From assembly GCA_938023775.1 (NCBI GenBank), contig CALJDB010000192.1, positions 1 to 7,967 on the forward strand: a DNA stretch of 7,967 bases, given 5' to 3'. Below, one piece after another: positions 1 to 7,957 of this stretch. Origin of the DNA: an uncultured Clostridia bacterium. GTDB lineage: Bacteria > Bacillota > Clostridia > Oscillospirales > Oscillospiraceae. Under the pieces are notes generated by a model. It was not told the DNA's origin. It did no database searches and saw only the letters and a list, made by a program, of their open reading frames with translations. Within the stretch, counting starts at the first letter, position 1. Each line of letters opens with the position of its first letter. A program made the translations under genes and the position numbers.

Positions 1-355
1 CCATCATGTCGACGGTATCGTCCAGATAGAGCTCGTCCAGAATGCCGCCGAGCTCGGTATCCGTGATGGAGTTGATGATATATTCCTGCTCCGGTGCGTC
101 CAGCTCGGCGAAGACCGCCGCGCCCTGCTCCTTCGAGAGCATGCGGAACACCATCGCCATCTGCTGCTCCGGAAGCTCGGAGAGAAACTCGGCGACTTCG
201 AATTCGTCGTTTTCCTCCAGCGCTTCCTGAAGCTGCTTCATTTTCTTTTCTTCCAGCAGACGGGACATTTCCTCGATTCGCTGGTCGTGCAGCGCCTCAA
301 AGTCGGTGGAGTTGTGCAGCTCCTCCGCCTCGGTGTGCTCGGTCCGCTCGTCCAT
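1..355 (-). CDS. mgtE: Magnesium transporter MgtE, N-terminal part (cut by window edge)
   Basis: Reading the minus strand from an ATG at 353-355 gives 118 codons with no stop before the window edge, so only the N-terminus is seen. It is a very acidic, helical protein. After a charged leader of about 25 residues come the repeated short helices typical of the MgtE intracellular N domain, for example EVAEFLSELPEQQMAMVFRM (residues 53-72), then AAVFAELDAPEQEYIINSI (79-97) and ELGGILDELYLDDTVDMM (101-118). In characterised MgtE channels this domain is followed by two CBS domains and a five-helix membrane pore, and it senses cytoplasmic Mg2+ to gate Mg2+ uptake; those parts lie outside the window. 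The start is supported by AAGGGAGGGG at 365-374, about 9 nt upstream. Only 39 nt separate it from the ahcY stop, with no terminator and no room for an M-box Mg2+ riboswitch, so it is probably cotranscribed with ahcY. The family call rests on helical pattern alone; full-length identity is not proven. Confidence 0.8.
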   Translation of the reverse strand, partial: MDERTEHTEAEELHNSTDFEALHDQRIEEMSRLLEEKKMKQLQEALEENDEFEVAEFLSELPEQQMAMVFRMLSKEQGAAVFAELDAPEQEYIINSITDTELGGILDELYLDDTVDMM

Positions 356-394
356 TTTTATCTGCCCCTCCCTTCGCGTTTTTTTCGGGAAGGC

Positions 395-1633
395 TTACTC
401 CATGCCGAGATAAGCCCTCTGCTCCGCCGTGAGTGCATCGATATGCAGCCCCAGCGTTTCGAGCTTCTTGAACGCCACGGCGCGGTCGATCTCCGCCGGG
501 ACGGGGATGACATCCGCAGCGAGCGCGCCGCGGTTTTTCGCGAGGTACTCCGCGGAGAGCGCCTGAATCGCAAAGGACATGTCCATGATCTCCGCCGGGT
601 GACCGTCGCCGCTTGCGAGGTTCACGAGGCGACCCTCCGCGATGACGAACACGGTCCTGCCGTTCGGCAGGCGGTAGCCCATAATATTCTGCCGCGCCTC
701 ATAGTTGCTCTCTGCCAGCTCACGCAGACCGGCGACGTCGACCTCGACGTCGAAATGGCCGGCGTTGGACAAAATCGCGCCGTCGCGCATCTGAAGGAAG
801 TGCTCCGGGCGGATGACGCCGCTGCATCCGGTGACGGTGACAAACATATCGCCGAGCGGCGCGGCTTCCGCCATGGTCTTGACCTCAAAGCCGTCCATGT
901 GCGCCTCAATCGCGCGGACGGGGTCCACCTCCGTGACGACGACGCGGGCGCCGAGACCCTTCGCGCGCATGGAGACGCCCTTGCCGCACCAGCCATAACC
1001 CGCGACGACGACGCATTTGCCCGCGACGATGAGGTTCGTCGTGCGGTCGATGCCGTCCCAGACGGACTGACCCGTGCCGTAGCGGTTATCAAAAAGATGC
1101 TTGCAGTCGGCGTCGTTGACCATGACCATCGGGAAGCGCAGCGCGCCGGCGCGGGACATCGCCTTCAGGCGATGAATGCCGGTCGTGGTCTCCTCGCAGC
1201 CGCCGATGACGCCGGGCAGCAGCTCCGTCATCTCCGTATGGAGCAGATGCACAAGGTCTCCGCCGTCGTCGATGACGATGTTCGGTCCCACGGAGAGCGC
1301 GGCTCGCAGGTCCTGCTCATACTGCTCCGGAGAGCAGCCGTGGTGGGCGTTCACATCCAGCCCGCTCTCCACGAGCGCGGCGGCAACGTCGTCCTGCGTG
1401 CTCAGGGGGTTGGAGCCGGTGACATACATCTCCGCGCCGCCCATGGCGAGCACGCGGCAGAGATAGGCGGTCTTTGCCTCCAGATGCACGGAAAGTGTGA
1501 TCTTGAGTCCCTTGAAGGGCTGCGTCTTTTTAAAATCCTCCGCAATGGCGCTCAGCAGCGGCATATTCCGCGCGACCCATTGAATTTTCTTCTCGCCCTC
1601 CGGCGCAAGGCAGACGTCCGTAATGTTGCTCAT
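395..1633 (-). CDS. ahcY: Adenosylhomocysteinase (S-adenosyl-L-homocysteine hydrolase)
   Basis: This cytosolic NAD+-dependent enzyme reversibly splits S-adenosylhomocysteine into adenosine and homocysteine, removing the product inhibitor of methyltransferases. The 412-residue protein keeps the family's signature blocks: H50 in SVHLEAKTAYL, GSNPLSTQDD (73-82), IDDGGDL with D122/D123, EETTTG with E148, K178 with D182-N183 in KHLFDNRYG, the NAD-binding loop GYGWCGKG (212-219), SNAGHFDVEVD with H293, and GHPAEIM with H345. These match the substrate, catalytic and NAD residues known from animal and bacterial enzymes. It stops at LTAEQRAYLGME and lacks the C-terminal KPDHYRY tail of the eukaryotic/proteobacterial type, as in the shorter thermophile-like class. 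I chose the ATG at 1631-1633 because GAGAGGG lies 7 nt upstream; an in-frame GTG at 1657 has no such site. The gene has its own promoter and is followed at 39 nt by mgtE. Confidence 0.96.
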   Translation of the reverse strand: MSNITDVCLAPEGEKKIQWVARNMPLLSAIAEDFKKTQPFKGLKITLSVHLEAKTAYLCRVLAMGGAEMYVTGSNPLSTQDDVAAALVESGLDVNAHHGCSPEQYEQDLRAALSVGPNIVIDDGGDLVHLLHTEMTELLPGVIGGCEETTTGIHRLKAMSRAGALRFPMVMVNDADCKHLFDNRYGTGQSVWDGIDRTTNLIVAGKCVVVAGYGWCGKGVSMRAKGLGARVVVTEVDPVRAIEAHMDGFEVKTMAEAAPLGDMFVTVTGCSGVIRPEHFLQMRDGAILSNAGHFDVEVDVAGLRELAESNYEARQNIMGYRLPNGRTVFVIAEGRLVNLASGDGHPAEIMDMSFAIQALSAEYLAKNRGALAADVIPVPAEIDRAVAFKKLETLGLHIDALTAEQRAYLGME

Positions 1634-1666
1634 AGCGGCACCCTCTCTTTCTGGCACATTTCTTAT

Positions 1667-1695
1667 ATTTTAGCATCATTTGCCGGCAAATACAA
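1667..1695 (-). promoter_or_regulatory. Sigma-A-type promoter of ahcY(-mgtE)
   Basis: On the minus strand TTGTAT (1695-1690) and TAAAAT (1672-1667) are separated by exactly 17 bp, and the -10 is preceded by TG in the extended position (TGCTAAAAT). Transcription would begin near 1660, leaving a leader of about 27 nt before the ahcY ATG. That is too short for a SAH or SAM riboswitch. The site lies just downstream of the terminator of the preceding operon, which supports an independent transcription unit. Inferred from consensus only. Confidence 0.7.
1678..1691. repeat. Perfect 14-bp palindrome within the ahcY promoter spacer
   Basis: ATTTGCCGGCAAAT is a perfect inverted repeat with no gap. It occupies most of the spacer between the proposed -35 (1690-1695) and -10 (1667-1672) and overlaps the last two bases of the -35. 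A palindrome placed here is a typical position for a dimeric repressor operator, but no regulator can be named from the sequence. The possibility that it is chance cannot be excluded from one copy. Confidence 0.5.
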
Positions 1696-1707
1696 CCAAA
1701 AGTTGCG

Positions 1708-1740
1708 AAAAAAGGACGCCCCGGCTTCGGAGCGCCCTTT
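1708..1740 (-). terminator. Rho-independent terminator of the spoIIE operon
   Basis: In the minus-strand transcript GGGCGCUCCG and CGGGGCGUCC form a 10-bp stem (1737-1728 with 1723-1714) around an AAGC loop, followed by a run of six U (1713-1708). Two of the pairs are G-U wobbles that would be A-C mismatches in a plus-strand transcript, so the hairpin is built for minus-strand transcription. It starts about 10 nt past the stop of the 139-codon gene and separates it from ahcY. Confidence 0.85.
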
Positions 1741-1747
1741 CCTGTTT

Positions 1748-2167
1748 TCAGATGCCTGCGAAGTGCAGCGCCAGCCACGCCCCGGCGACGAGCAGCGCGC
1801 CGACGATGGCGAACACGAACGGCGGGATGCGGCTGAAAAAGCTCCGCGGCGCGGCGACGGCGGCGCGGACATATTCGTCCGCGACCTCCTGTGCCTCCCG
1901 CAGCACGTGCTTCGGCTCCGCGCCGCGGCGGTGGAGAAAATCCTCCCGCACAATAAAGATCGCCTGCTCAAAAACTCTGGGGTCCGGCGATTTGACAACA
2001 ACGATACGCTTACTGGTCCCTTTCACCACATTCTGTCCCTCCTGACGCGGCCGCGCTTCTATTTGTTCCCAGTTTAACCGTTTCGGCAGGGCGTTATTCA
2101 TCTGCTTTCCGCGATAGATCTTTGTTTTCCTCAGACGCTGCAAAAGCGTCAGCTTTCCCGCTGCCAT
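1748..2167 (-). CDS. Unknown protein with C-terminal membrane anchor, paired with spoIIE
   Basis: I do not recognise the function. The 139-residue product has a basic N-terminus (residues 1-30), a soluble middle with a compact block TSKRIVVVKSPDPRVFEQAI (51-70) running into FIVREDF (71-77), a helical stretch rich in Glu, Ala and Val (about 85-105), and one strongly hydrophobic C-terminal segment (about 114-137) that ends almost at the stop. This predicts a tail-anchored, single-pass protein with its bulk in the cytoplasm. The ATG at 2165-2167 is 7 nt after the spoIIE stop, and its GAGGGAG ribosome binding site (2178-2184) lies in the last codons of spoIIE, so translation is probably coupled. 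An internal ATG at 2099-2101 (117 residues, weaker GGAAAG site) is an alternative start that would remove the basic leader. A terminator follows directly, so spoIIE and this gene form a complete two-gene unit. That makes a sporulation-linked role plausible but unproven. Confidence 0.82.
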   Translation of the reverse strand: MAAGKLTLLQRLRKTKIYRGKQMNNALPKRLNWEQIEARPRQEGQNVVKGTSKRIVVVKSPDPRVFEQAIFIVREDFLHRRGAEPKHVLREAQEVADEYVRAAVAAPRSFFSRIPPFVFAIVGALLVAGAWLALHFAGI

Positions 2168-2174
2168 CCGCCGC

Positions 2175-4511
2175 TCACTCCCTCTGGTCTACGCGGATGG
2201 CGAGGACGGTCATGTCGTCGCCGCAGCCGTATTGCTTCAGCGCCCCCTGAAGCGCCCCGCGCGCGACCGACTTGGTGTCGGAGGCGTCGCAGCCCGCGAT
2301 GTACTGGCGCAGCCAGGCGTCGTCCGTCTCGGCGATGACGCCGTCGCTCGCGATGAGTGCGAGGCAGCCGGGCTTTAAGCGCAGCTTCACGACGTCCGGC
2401 AGTGCCTCGTCGCCGACGCGCAGCCCGGCAGCAAGCGTTTCACTGCGGATGCGCTTCACCGTTTTGCCGCTGCGCACATAGCTCGGCGCGGCGCCGTATT
2501 TATAAAAGGTGCTCTCGCCGGTGAAAAGGTCGATGGTCATCAGGTCCACCGTGGCAAAGCCCCAGCTGTCGTCGTTTTTGAGCAGCATCATGGAGTTGAG
2601 CATCTTCATCGCGACCGCGGGGTCCACCCCGGCGCGCAGGAAGCGCTCCAAAATGCGCACGACGGCGACGGACTCGCGCGCGGCGCTCTCGCCGCTGCCC
2701 ATGCCGTCGGAGAGCAGGATACAGAGCACGCCCTGCTCCGTTTTGAAATAAGTTCCGCGGTCGCCGGAGACGGGCTCGCCCTTTTTCTTCAGCGAGGCGA
2801 TCCCAACAGAAACGGAGAGCGGCTCGGCTTCCATGAGCAGCACGCGGCCCTCGCATTCCGCCTCTCCGCGGTTCGGACGGCACAGACGCAGCCCCGCGGC
2901 GGCGGAGAGGCGGTCGAGCCAGCCCGGCTCGCGCAGCAGGGAGCGGAGCTTCGGGCTCTCCATCACGATATGCAGCCGCCCGCCGCGGTCGCGGAAGACG
3001 CTGATCTCCGCGTCAATGTCCGATCCGGCGAGGCAGCGCGCGAGCCGCCGCTGGATGAGCCCGTCCGCGCCGCAGGCGTTTTCCAGCTCCTCGCCGACGG
3101 CGGCGAGCACCTCGGAAACGTCGGCGTATTGGCTGTAAGCCGCGCGGCGGTTTTCTGCAAGACGTGCGCGGAAGCGGCGGCGGTACATCTGGCTGCGCAG
3201 CTCGCCGTTGATGGCGTTCACGAGCGCGTCGGGCTGGAGACACTGCTCCGTAAAGTGCGCCGGGAGATCATCGCGCACGATGACGCCGCGCTCGCGGATC
3301 TGGGGCGTCACATCGTTGAACGCGGCGAGCGTGTCCATAAAATTGCTGTTCCAGCAGGCGGATTTGTTCCTACACTTGCGGCAGACGAGCTCGCTCGCGC
3401 GGTCGAAGACGCGGGAGAGGTCTTCATCGTTATGCTCCGGCGCGAGCGCGCCGTCCACGGTCGCGTAAAGGTCGGCGAACGCCTCCCCCACCTTGCGAAT
3501 GCGCCCCGCGGCGTAGCGCCGGAGTCCGAGCTCCCCGCTGCCGCTTACGGCGGGGTGGACGACCGCGGTGAAGAGCGTCAGCGCCCCGCGCGGCAGCGCG
3601 AGAAAGACCGCACCGGCGACGAAAAGCTCATAGAGCGTCTCCGCCCGCACGCCGTTGAAGGTGCAGCAGACGACGCAGACCGCAGCACTCAGCACGTAGA
3701 CCACGAGAAAGCGGACGCGCCCGTGGCGCGCGAACACGCCGGAGATGAGCCCGGAAAATCCGTAAGTCATCGCGTAAAAGGGCGCGGCGGGACCGGCGAT
3801 GTCCATCGCAAGTCCGAGCGCCAGCCCCGCCGCCGCGCCCCAGAGCGGTCCGCAGCGGAAGGCGAAAAGCAGCGCGAACACCAGCGCGAGCATCCGCCCG
3901 ACCGAGAGCGCCGGACCGACCCGCACCCCGGCGAGCGCCATCAGAAGGCAGGCGAGCAGCACCACGAGCGCCACGGTGTGGCGCAGCTCGCCCGTCTCCG
4001 TCGGAGATTTTTCCGTGCGCAGCGCCTCGCGGAAAAAGTAAGCGCCCGCGCCGGAGAAAAGCGTCTGGACGATGATGGGCAGCACGCTGCTCTGTCCCTT
4101 CACCGCCGTGAACGAGCCGAGCGCGCCGGTCAGCGCCGTGCAGAATGCGGCGACCGAGGGCATAAACCACGGCGTTTTCTGCACGCGCAGGTCCTGACAG
4201 ACGTAAGCGACCGTGAACACAAGCGCCACCGCCGCGACCTGCCGGATGCCGAGCGCAAAGCCGAAAAACGCGAGATAGCCCACGGACGCGCCGAGCGCGC
4301 AGAGCAGACTCCCCACCCGCCCCGCACTGATCGCCGCGGCAGCGACGCCGAAGGGCCCGCAGGAGCCGAGCAGCGGCACCGCCGAGAGCAGCAGCCCCAG
4401 CAGCGTGTTCAGACCCCAGCCGAGCGCCTGCGCCGTCTGGGGGCGGCGGCGCGCGAGCTCCCCGCTCACGAGGTCGCGCTCGAAGTCCGCCAGTTTCATC
4501 TTCAGTTTCAT
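2175..4511 (-). CDS. spoIIE: Stage II sporulation protein E, membrane PP2C-type phosphatase
   Basis: SpoIIE dephosphorylates the anti-anti-sigma factor SpoIIAA-P at the polar septum, which frees sigma-F in the forespore; in B. subtilis it also interacts with FtsZ. The 778-residue protein (B. subtilis has about 827) shows the three-part family layout. A hydrophobic region of roughly ten membrane helices spans about residues 32-318. A soluble central region includes the cysteine cluster CRKCRNKSACW (377-387). A C-terminal phosphatase domain covers about 565-775. The metal-binding acidic residues of PP2C enzymes are present: VSGD with D584, LLSDGMGSGESA with D602, ASDG with D723, and CGDDMTVLAIRV with D765-D766. 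The ATG at 4509-4511 has a GGAGG site at 4521-4525, 9 nt upstream; a second in-frame ATG four codons later is less well placed. The gene is first in a two-gene operon and is preceded by a promoter with the 21-bp spacing characteristic of B. subtilis spoIIE. No truncation or missing active-site residue is seen. Confidence 0.96.
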   Translation of the reverse strand: MKLKMKLADFERDLVSGELARRRPQTAQALGWGLNTLLGLLLSAVPLLGSCGPFGVAAAAISAGRVGSLLCALGASVGYLAFFGFALGIRQVAAVALVFTVAYVCQDLRVQKTPWFMPSVAAFCTALTGALGSFTAVKGQSSVLPIIVQTLFSGAGAYFFREALRTEKSPTETGELRHTVALVVLLACLLMALAGVRVGPALSVGRMLALVFALLFAFRCGPLWGAAAGLALGLAMDIAGPAAPFYAMTYGFSGLISGVFARHGRVRFLVVYVLSAAVCVVCCTFNGVRAETLYELFVAGAVFLALPRGALTLFTAVVHPAVSGSGELGLRRYAAGRIRKVGEAFADLYATVDGALAPEHNDEDLSRVFDRASELVCRKCRNKSACWNSNFMDTLAAFNDVTPQIRERGVIVRDDLPAHFTEQCLQPDALVNAINGELRSQMYRRRFRARLAENRRAAYSQYADVSEVLAAVGEELENACGADGLIQRRLARCLAGSDIDAEISVFRDRGGRLHIVMESPKLRSLLREPGWLDRLSAAAGLRLCRPNRGEAECEGRVLLMEAEPLSVSVGIASLKKKGEPVSGDRGTYFKTEQGVLCILLSDGMGSGESAARESVAVVRILERFLRAGVDPAVAMKMLNSMMLLKNDDSWGFATVDLMTIDLFTGESTFYKYGAAPSYVRSGKTVKRIRSETLAAGLRVGDEALPDVVKLRLKPGCLALIASDGVIAETDDAWLRQYIAGCDASDTKSVARGALQGALKQYGCGDDMTVLAIRVDQRE

Positions 4512-4537
4512 TTTCTTGGTCCTCCGGATTGAATTGT

Positions 4538-4555
4538 GGTTTACACAGGTTTACA
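4538..4555. repeat. 10-bp-phased direct repeat at the spoIIE transcription start
   Basis: The octamer GGTTTACA occurs at 4538-4545 and again at 4548-4555, exactly one helical turn apart. On the spoIIE strand this reads TGTAAACC twice, directly downstream of the -10 and across the expected start site (near 4552). Tandem sites on one DNA face suit cooperative binding of a regulator, but each copy matches the Spo0A box TGTCGAA at only four of seven bases, so the binding protein is unknown. Chance duplication in an AT-rich stretch is possible. Confidence 0.45.
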
Positions 4556-4558
4556 TAA

Positions 4559-4591
4559 ATTATATGCACCCGCTCCGGAGAAGGCTGTCAA
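4559..4591 (-). promoter_or_regulatory. spoIIE promoter with 21-bp spacing, Spo0A-type
   Basis: On the minus strand a perfect TTGACA (4591-4586) and a perfect TATAAT (4564-4559) are separated by 21 bp, not 17. No reasonable -35 exists 17 bp upstream of the -10 (the hexamer there is CAGCCT). The B. subtilis spoIIE and spoIIG promoters are known for consensus-like sigma-A hexamers set 21-22 bp apart, which need Spo0A-P for activity. The same architecture here suggests the same activation. The start would fall near 4552, giving a leader of about 40 nt. Confidence 0.75.
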
Positions 4592-4592
4592 A
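4586..4592. promoter_or_regulatory. Candidate Spo0A box overlapping the spoIIE -35
   Basis: The plus strand reads TGTCAAA, which fits the degenerate 0A box core TGTCRAA fully and the strict TGTCGAA at six of seven bases. It coincides with the -35 hexamer of the spoIIE promoter, where Spo0A-P is known to bind in related promoters. A weaker second match in the same orientation, TGTTGAG (five of seven), lies at 4599-4605. Its 13-bp offset differs from the 10-bp tandem spacing seen in B. subtilis, so the second box is doubtful. Confidence 0.5.
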
Positions 4593-4635
4593 GCCCGCTG
4601 TTGAGTTTATGAAGTTTCGCGGCGGAAATAGCGGG

Positions 4636-4645
4636 AAAACGTTTT
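4636..4645. repeat. Perfect 10-bp palindrome upstream of the copA promoter
   Basis: AAAACGTTTT is a perfect palindrome that ends immediately before the inverted repeat at 4646-4670 and about 11 bp upstream of the copA -35. It may be part of a composite operator or upstream AT-rich promoter element. The evidence is position and symmetry only. Confidence 0.3.
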
Positions 4646-4670
4646 GGGAATAATACTTGCATTATTTCCC
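4646..4670. repeat. Inverted repeat over the copA -35, candidate operator
   Basis: GGGAATAAT (4646-4654) and ATTATTTCCC (4661-4670) are inverted copies apart from one extra base, separated by the six bases ACTTGC. The inner arms AATAAT/ATTATT are perfect. The element covers the copA -35 hexamer (4657-4662), so a protein bound here would block RNA polymerase. It does not resemble the CopY cop box (TACAnnTGTA) or the G/C-tract operators of CsoR, so the regulator cannot be named. Confidence 0.5.
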
Positions 4671-4685
4671 GAAGGGCGCTATAAT
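4657..4685 (+). promoter_or_regulatory. Sigma-A-type promoter of copA
   Basis: TTGCAT (4657-4662) and TATAAT (4680-4685) are separated by exactly 17 bp. Transcription would start near 4692, giving a leader of about 26 nt to the copA ATG with the ribosome binding site AAGGGGTG at 4702-4709. The promoter is divergent from that of spoIIE, with the two start points about 140 bp apart. Confidence 0.78.
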
Positions 4686-4717
4686 ATAAACATATCTAAC
4701 TAAGGGGTGTTTCACGC

Positions 4718-6946
<2,229 letters not shown>

Positions 6947-6950
6947 TAAA

Positions 6951-7005
6951 AAACACAAGGGAGCCGGGACGAAAGTCCCGGCTCCCTTGTGTTTATATCT
7001 TTTTT
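6951..7005. terminator. Bidirectional terminator between convergent copA and fba
   Basis: A perfect 20-bp stem (6951-6970 with 6975-6994) closes on a GAAA tetraloop. On the plus strand it is followed by ATATC and six T (7000-7005). On the minus strand the stem runs directly into a run of six T, three inside the stem foot and three beyond it (6953-6948). It therefore can terminate both copA, whose stop is 4 nt before the stem, and fba, whose stop codon overlaps the plus-strand T run. Confidence 0.93.
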
Positions 7006-7957
7006 ACGCTTTATGATCGCAGCCAAGCACATCGATGAGCTTGTGCGTGACCATATCCTTGATCGCCTGACGCGCGGGCTTGAGGTACTGGCGCGGGTCA
7101 AAGTGGTCGGGGTGCTCGTTCAGATACTTGCGGATGGAGGCGGTCATGGCGAGGCGCAGATCGGAGTCGATGTTGATCTTGCAGACAGCCATGGACGCCG
7201 CCTTGCGGAGCTGGTCCTCCGGCACGCCGACGGCGCCGGGCATGTTGCCGCCGTTTTCGTTGATGATCTTCACGAACTCCTGCGGAACGCTGGAGGAGCC
7301 GTGGAGCACGATCGGGAAGCCGGGCAGACGCTTTTCGACTTCTTCAAGAATGTCAAAGCGGAGCTGGGGCTTCGTGCCGGGCTTGAACTTATAAGCGCCG
7401 TGGCTCGTGCCGATGGCGATGGCGAGGGAGTCGCAGCCGGTGCGCTCGACGAACTCCTGCACGTCCTCCGGGCGGGTATAGGAGGAATCCTCCGCCTTGA
7501 CGTTGACCTCGTCCTCGATGCCGGCGAGGGTGCCGAGCTCAGCCTCGACAACGACGCCGTGGTCGTGGGCGTATTCGACGACCTGACGGGTGATCGCGAT
7601 GTTCTCCTCAAAGGGCTTGCCGCTCGCGTCGATCATAACGGAGGAGAAGCCGCCGTCGATGCAGCTCTTGCAGAGCTCGAAGCTGTCGCCATGGTCGAGA
7701 TGCACGCAGATGGGCAGATCAAAGCCCGCGCTCTGCTCCGCATCGATCACAGCCGCCTCGATGAGCTTCATGAGGTAAACATGCTTGGCGTAGCTGCGCG
7801 CGCCCTTGCTCACCTGAAGGATCAGCGGAGCGTGCTGCTCCATCGCCGCCTCGGTGATGCCCTGGATGATCTCCATGTTGTTCACATTGAACGCGCCGAT
7901 GGCGTAGCCGCCGTGGTACGCCTTCTCAAACATTTCCTTGGAAGTTACGATTGCCAT
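7004..7957 (-). CDS. fba: Class II fructose-1,6-bisphosphate aldolase
   Basis: This zinc-dependent cytosolic enzyme interconverts fructose-1,6-bisphosphate with dihydroxyacetone phosphate and glyceraldehyde-3-phosphate in glycolysis and gluconeogenesis. The 317-residue protein keeps the class II signature: GAFNVNNME (21-29), VHLDHGDS with catalytic D88 and zinc ligand H89 (85-92), VEAELGTLAG (137-146), the zinc histidines H186 in TSHGAYKFKP and H219 in VLHGSSSVP, and NIDSDLR with N262 and D264 (262-268). The longer loop IINENGGNMPGAVGVPEDQL (231-250) and the overall length fit fructose-bisphosphate aldolase better than the shorter tagatose-bisphosphate aldolases GatY/KbaY, though substrate preference cannot be settled from sequence alone. 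I start it at the ATG 7955-7957; an in-frame TTG two codons upstream is less likely. The window ends 10 nt upstream, so the ribosome binding site and promoter are not visible. It converges on copA and shares its terminator. Confidence 0.95.
   Translation of the reverse strand: MAIVTSKEMFEKAYHGGYAIGAFNVNNMEIIQGITEAAMEQHAPLILQVSKGARSYAKHVYLMKLIEAAVIDAEQSAGFDLPICVHLDHGDSFELCKSCIDGGFSSVMIDASGKPFEENIAITRQVVEYAHDHGVVVEAELGTLAGIEDEVNVKAEDSSYTRPEDVQEFVERTGCDSLAIAIGTSHGAYKFKPGTKPQLRFDILEEVEKRLPGFPIVLHGSSSVPQEFVKIINENGGNMPGAVGVPEDQLRKAASMAVCKINIDSDLRLAMTASIRKYLNEHPDHFDPRQYLKPARQAIKDMVTHKLIDVLGCDHKA

Noticed and set aside
356..394. Possible M-box riboswitch or terminator between ahcY and mgtE
   Set aside because: The gap is 39 nt. 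The run of seven A on the minus strand is not preceded by a stable hairpin, and an M-box needs well over 100 nt.
1634..1707. Possible SAH or SAM riboswitch in front of ahcY
   Set aside because: The predicted leader is only about 27 nt and shows no suitable stems; the whole gap to the upstream terminator is under 80 nt.
287..2077. A 596-codon plus-strand open frame across ahcY and the adjacent terminator
   Set aside because: Codon-aligned antisense shadow of ahcY, running through a promoter and a terminator on the other strand. Composition is artefact-like and there is no plausible domain.
2970..4532. A 520-codon plus-strand open frame opposite spoIIE
   Set aside because: Codon-aligned antisense shadow of spoIIE, extremely rich in Arg, Glu and Ala; the sense protein has clear PP2C and membrane features.
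3628..4569. A 313-codon minus-strand frame overlapping the start of spoIIE and starting upstream of it
   Set aside because: Out-of-frame shadow of spoIIE. Its start lies at or before the spoIIE promoter -10, and the product is a low-complexity Arg/Ala/Gly sequence.
4512..4717. Small RNA, tRNA or small gene in the spoIIE/copA intergenic region
   Set aside because: No cloverleaf, no terminator-like hairpin with a T run and no short frame with a ribosome binding site were seen. The space is accounted for by two divergent promoters and their repeats.
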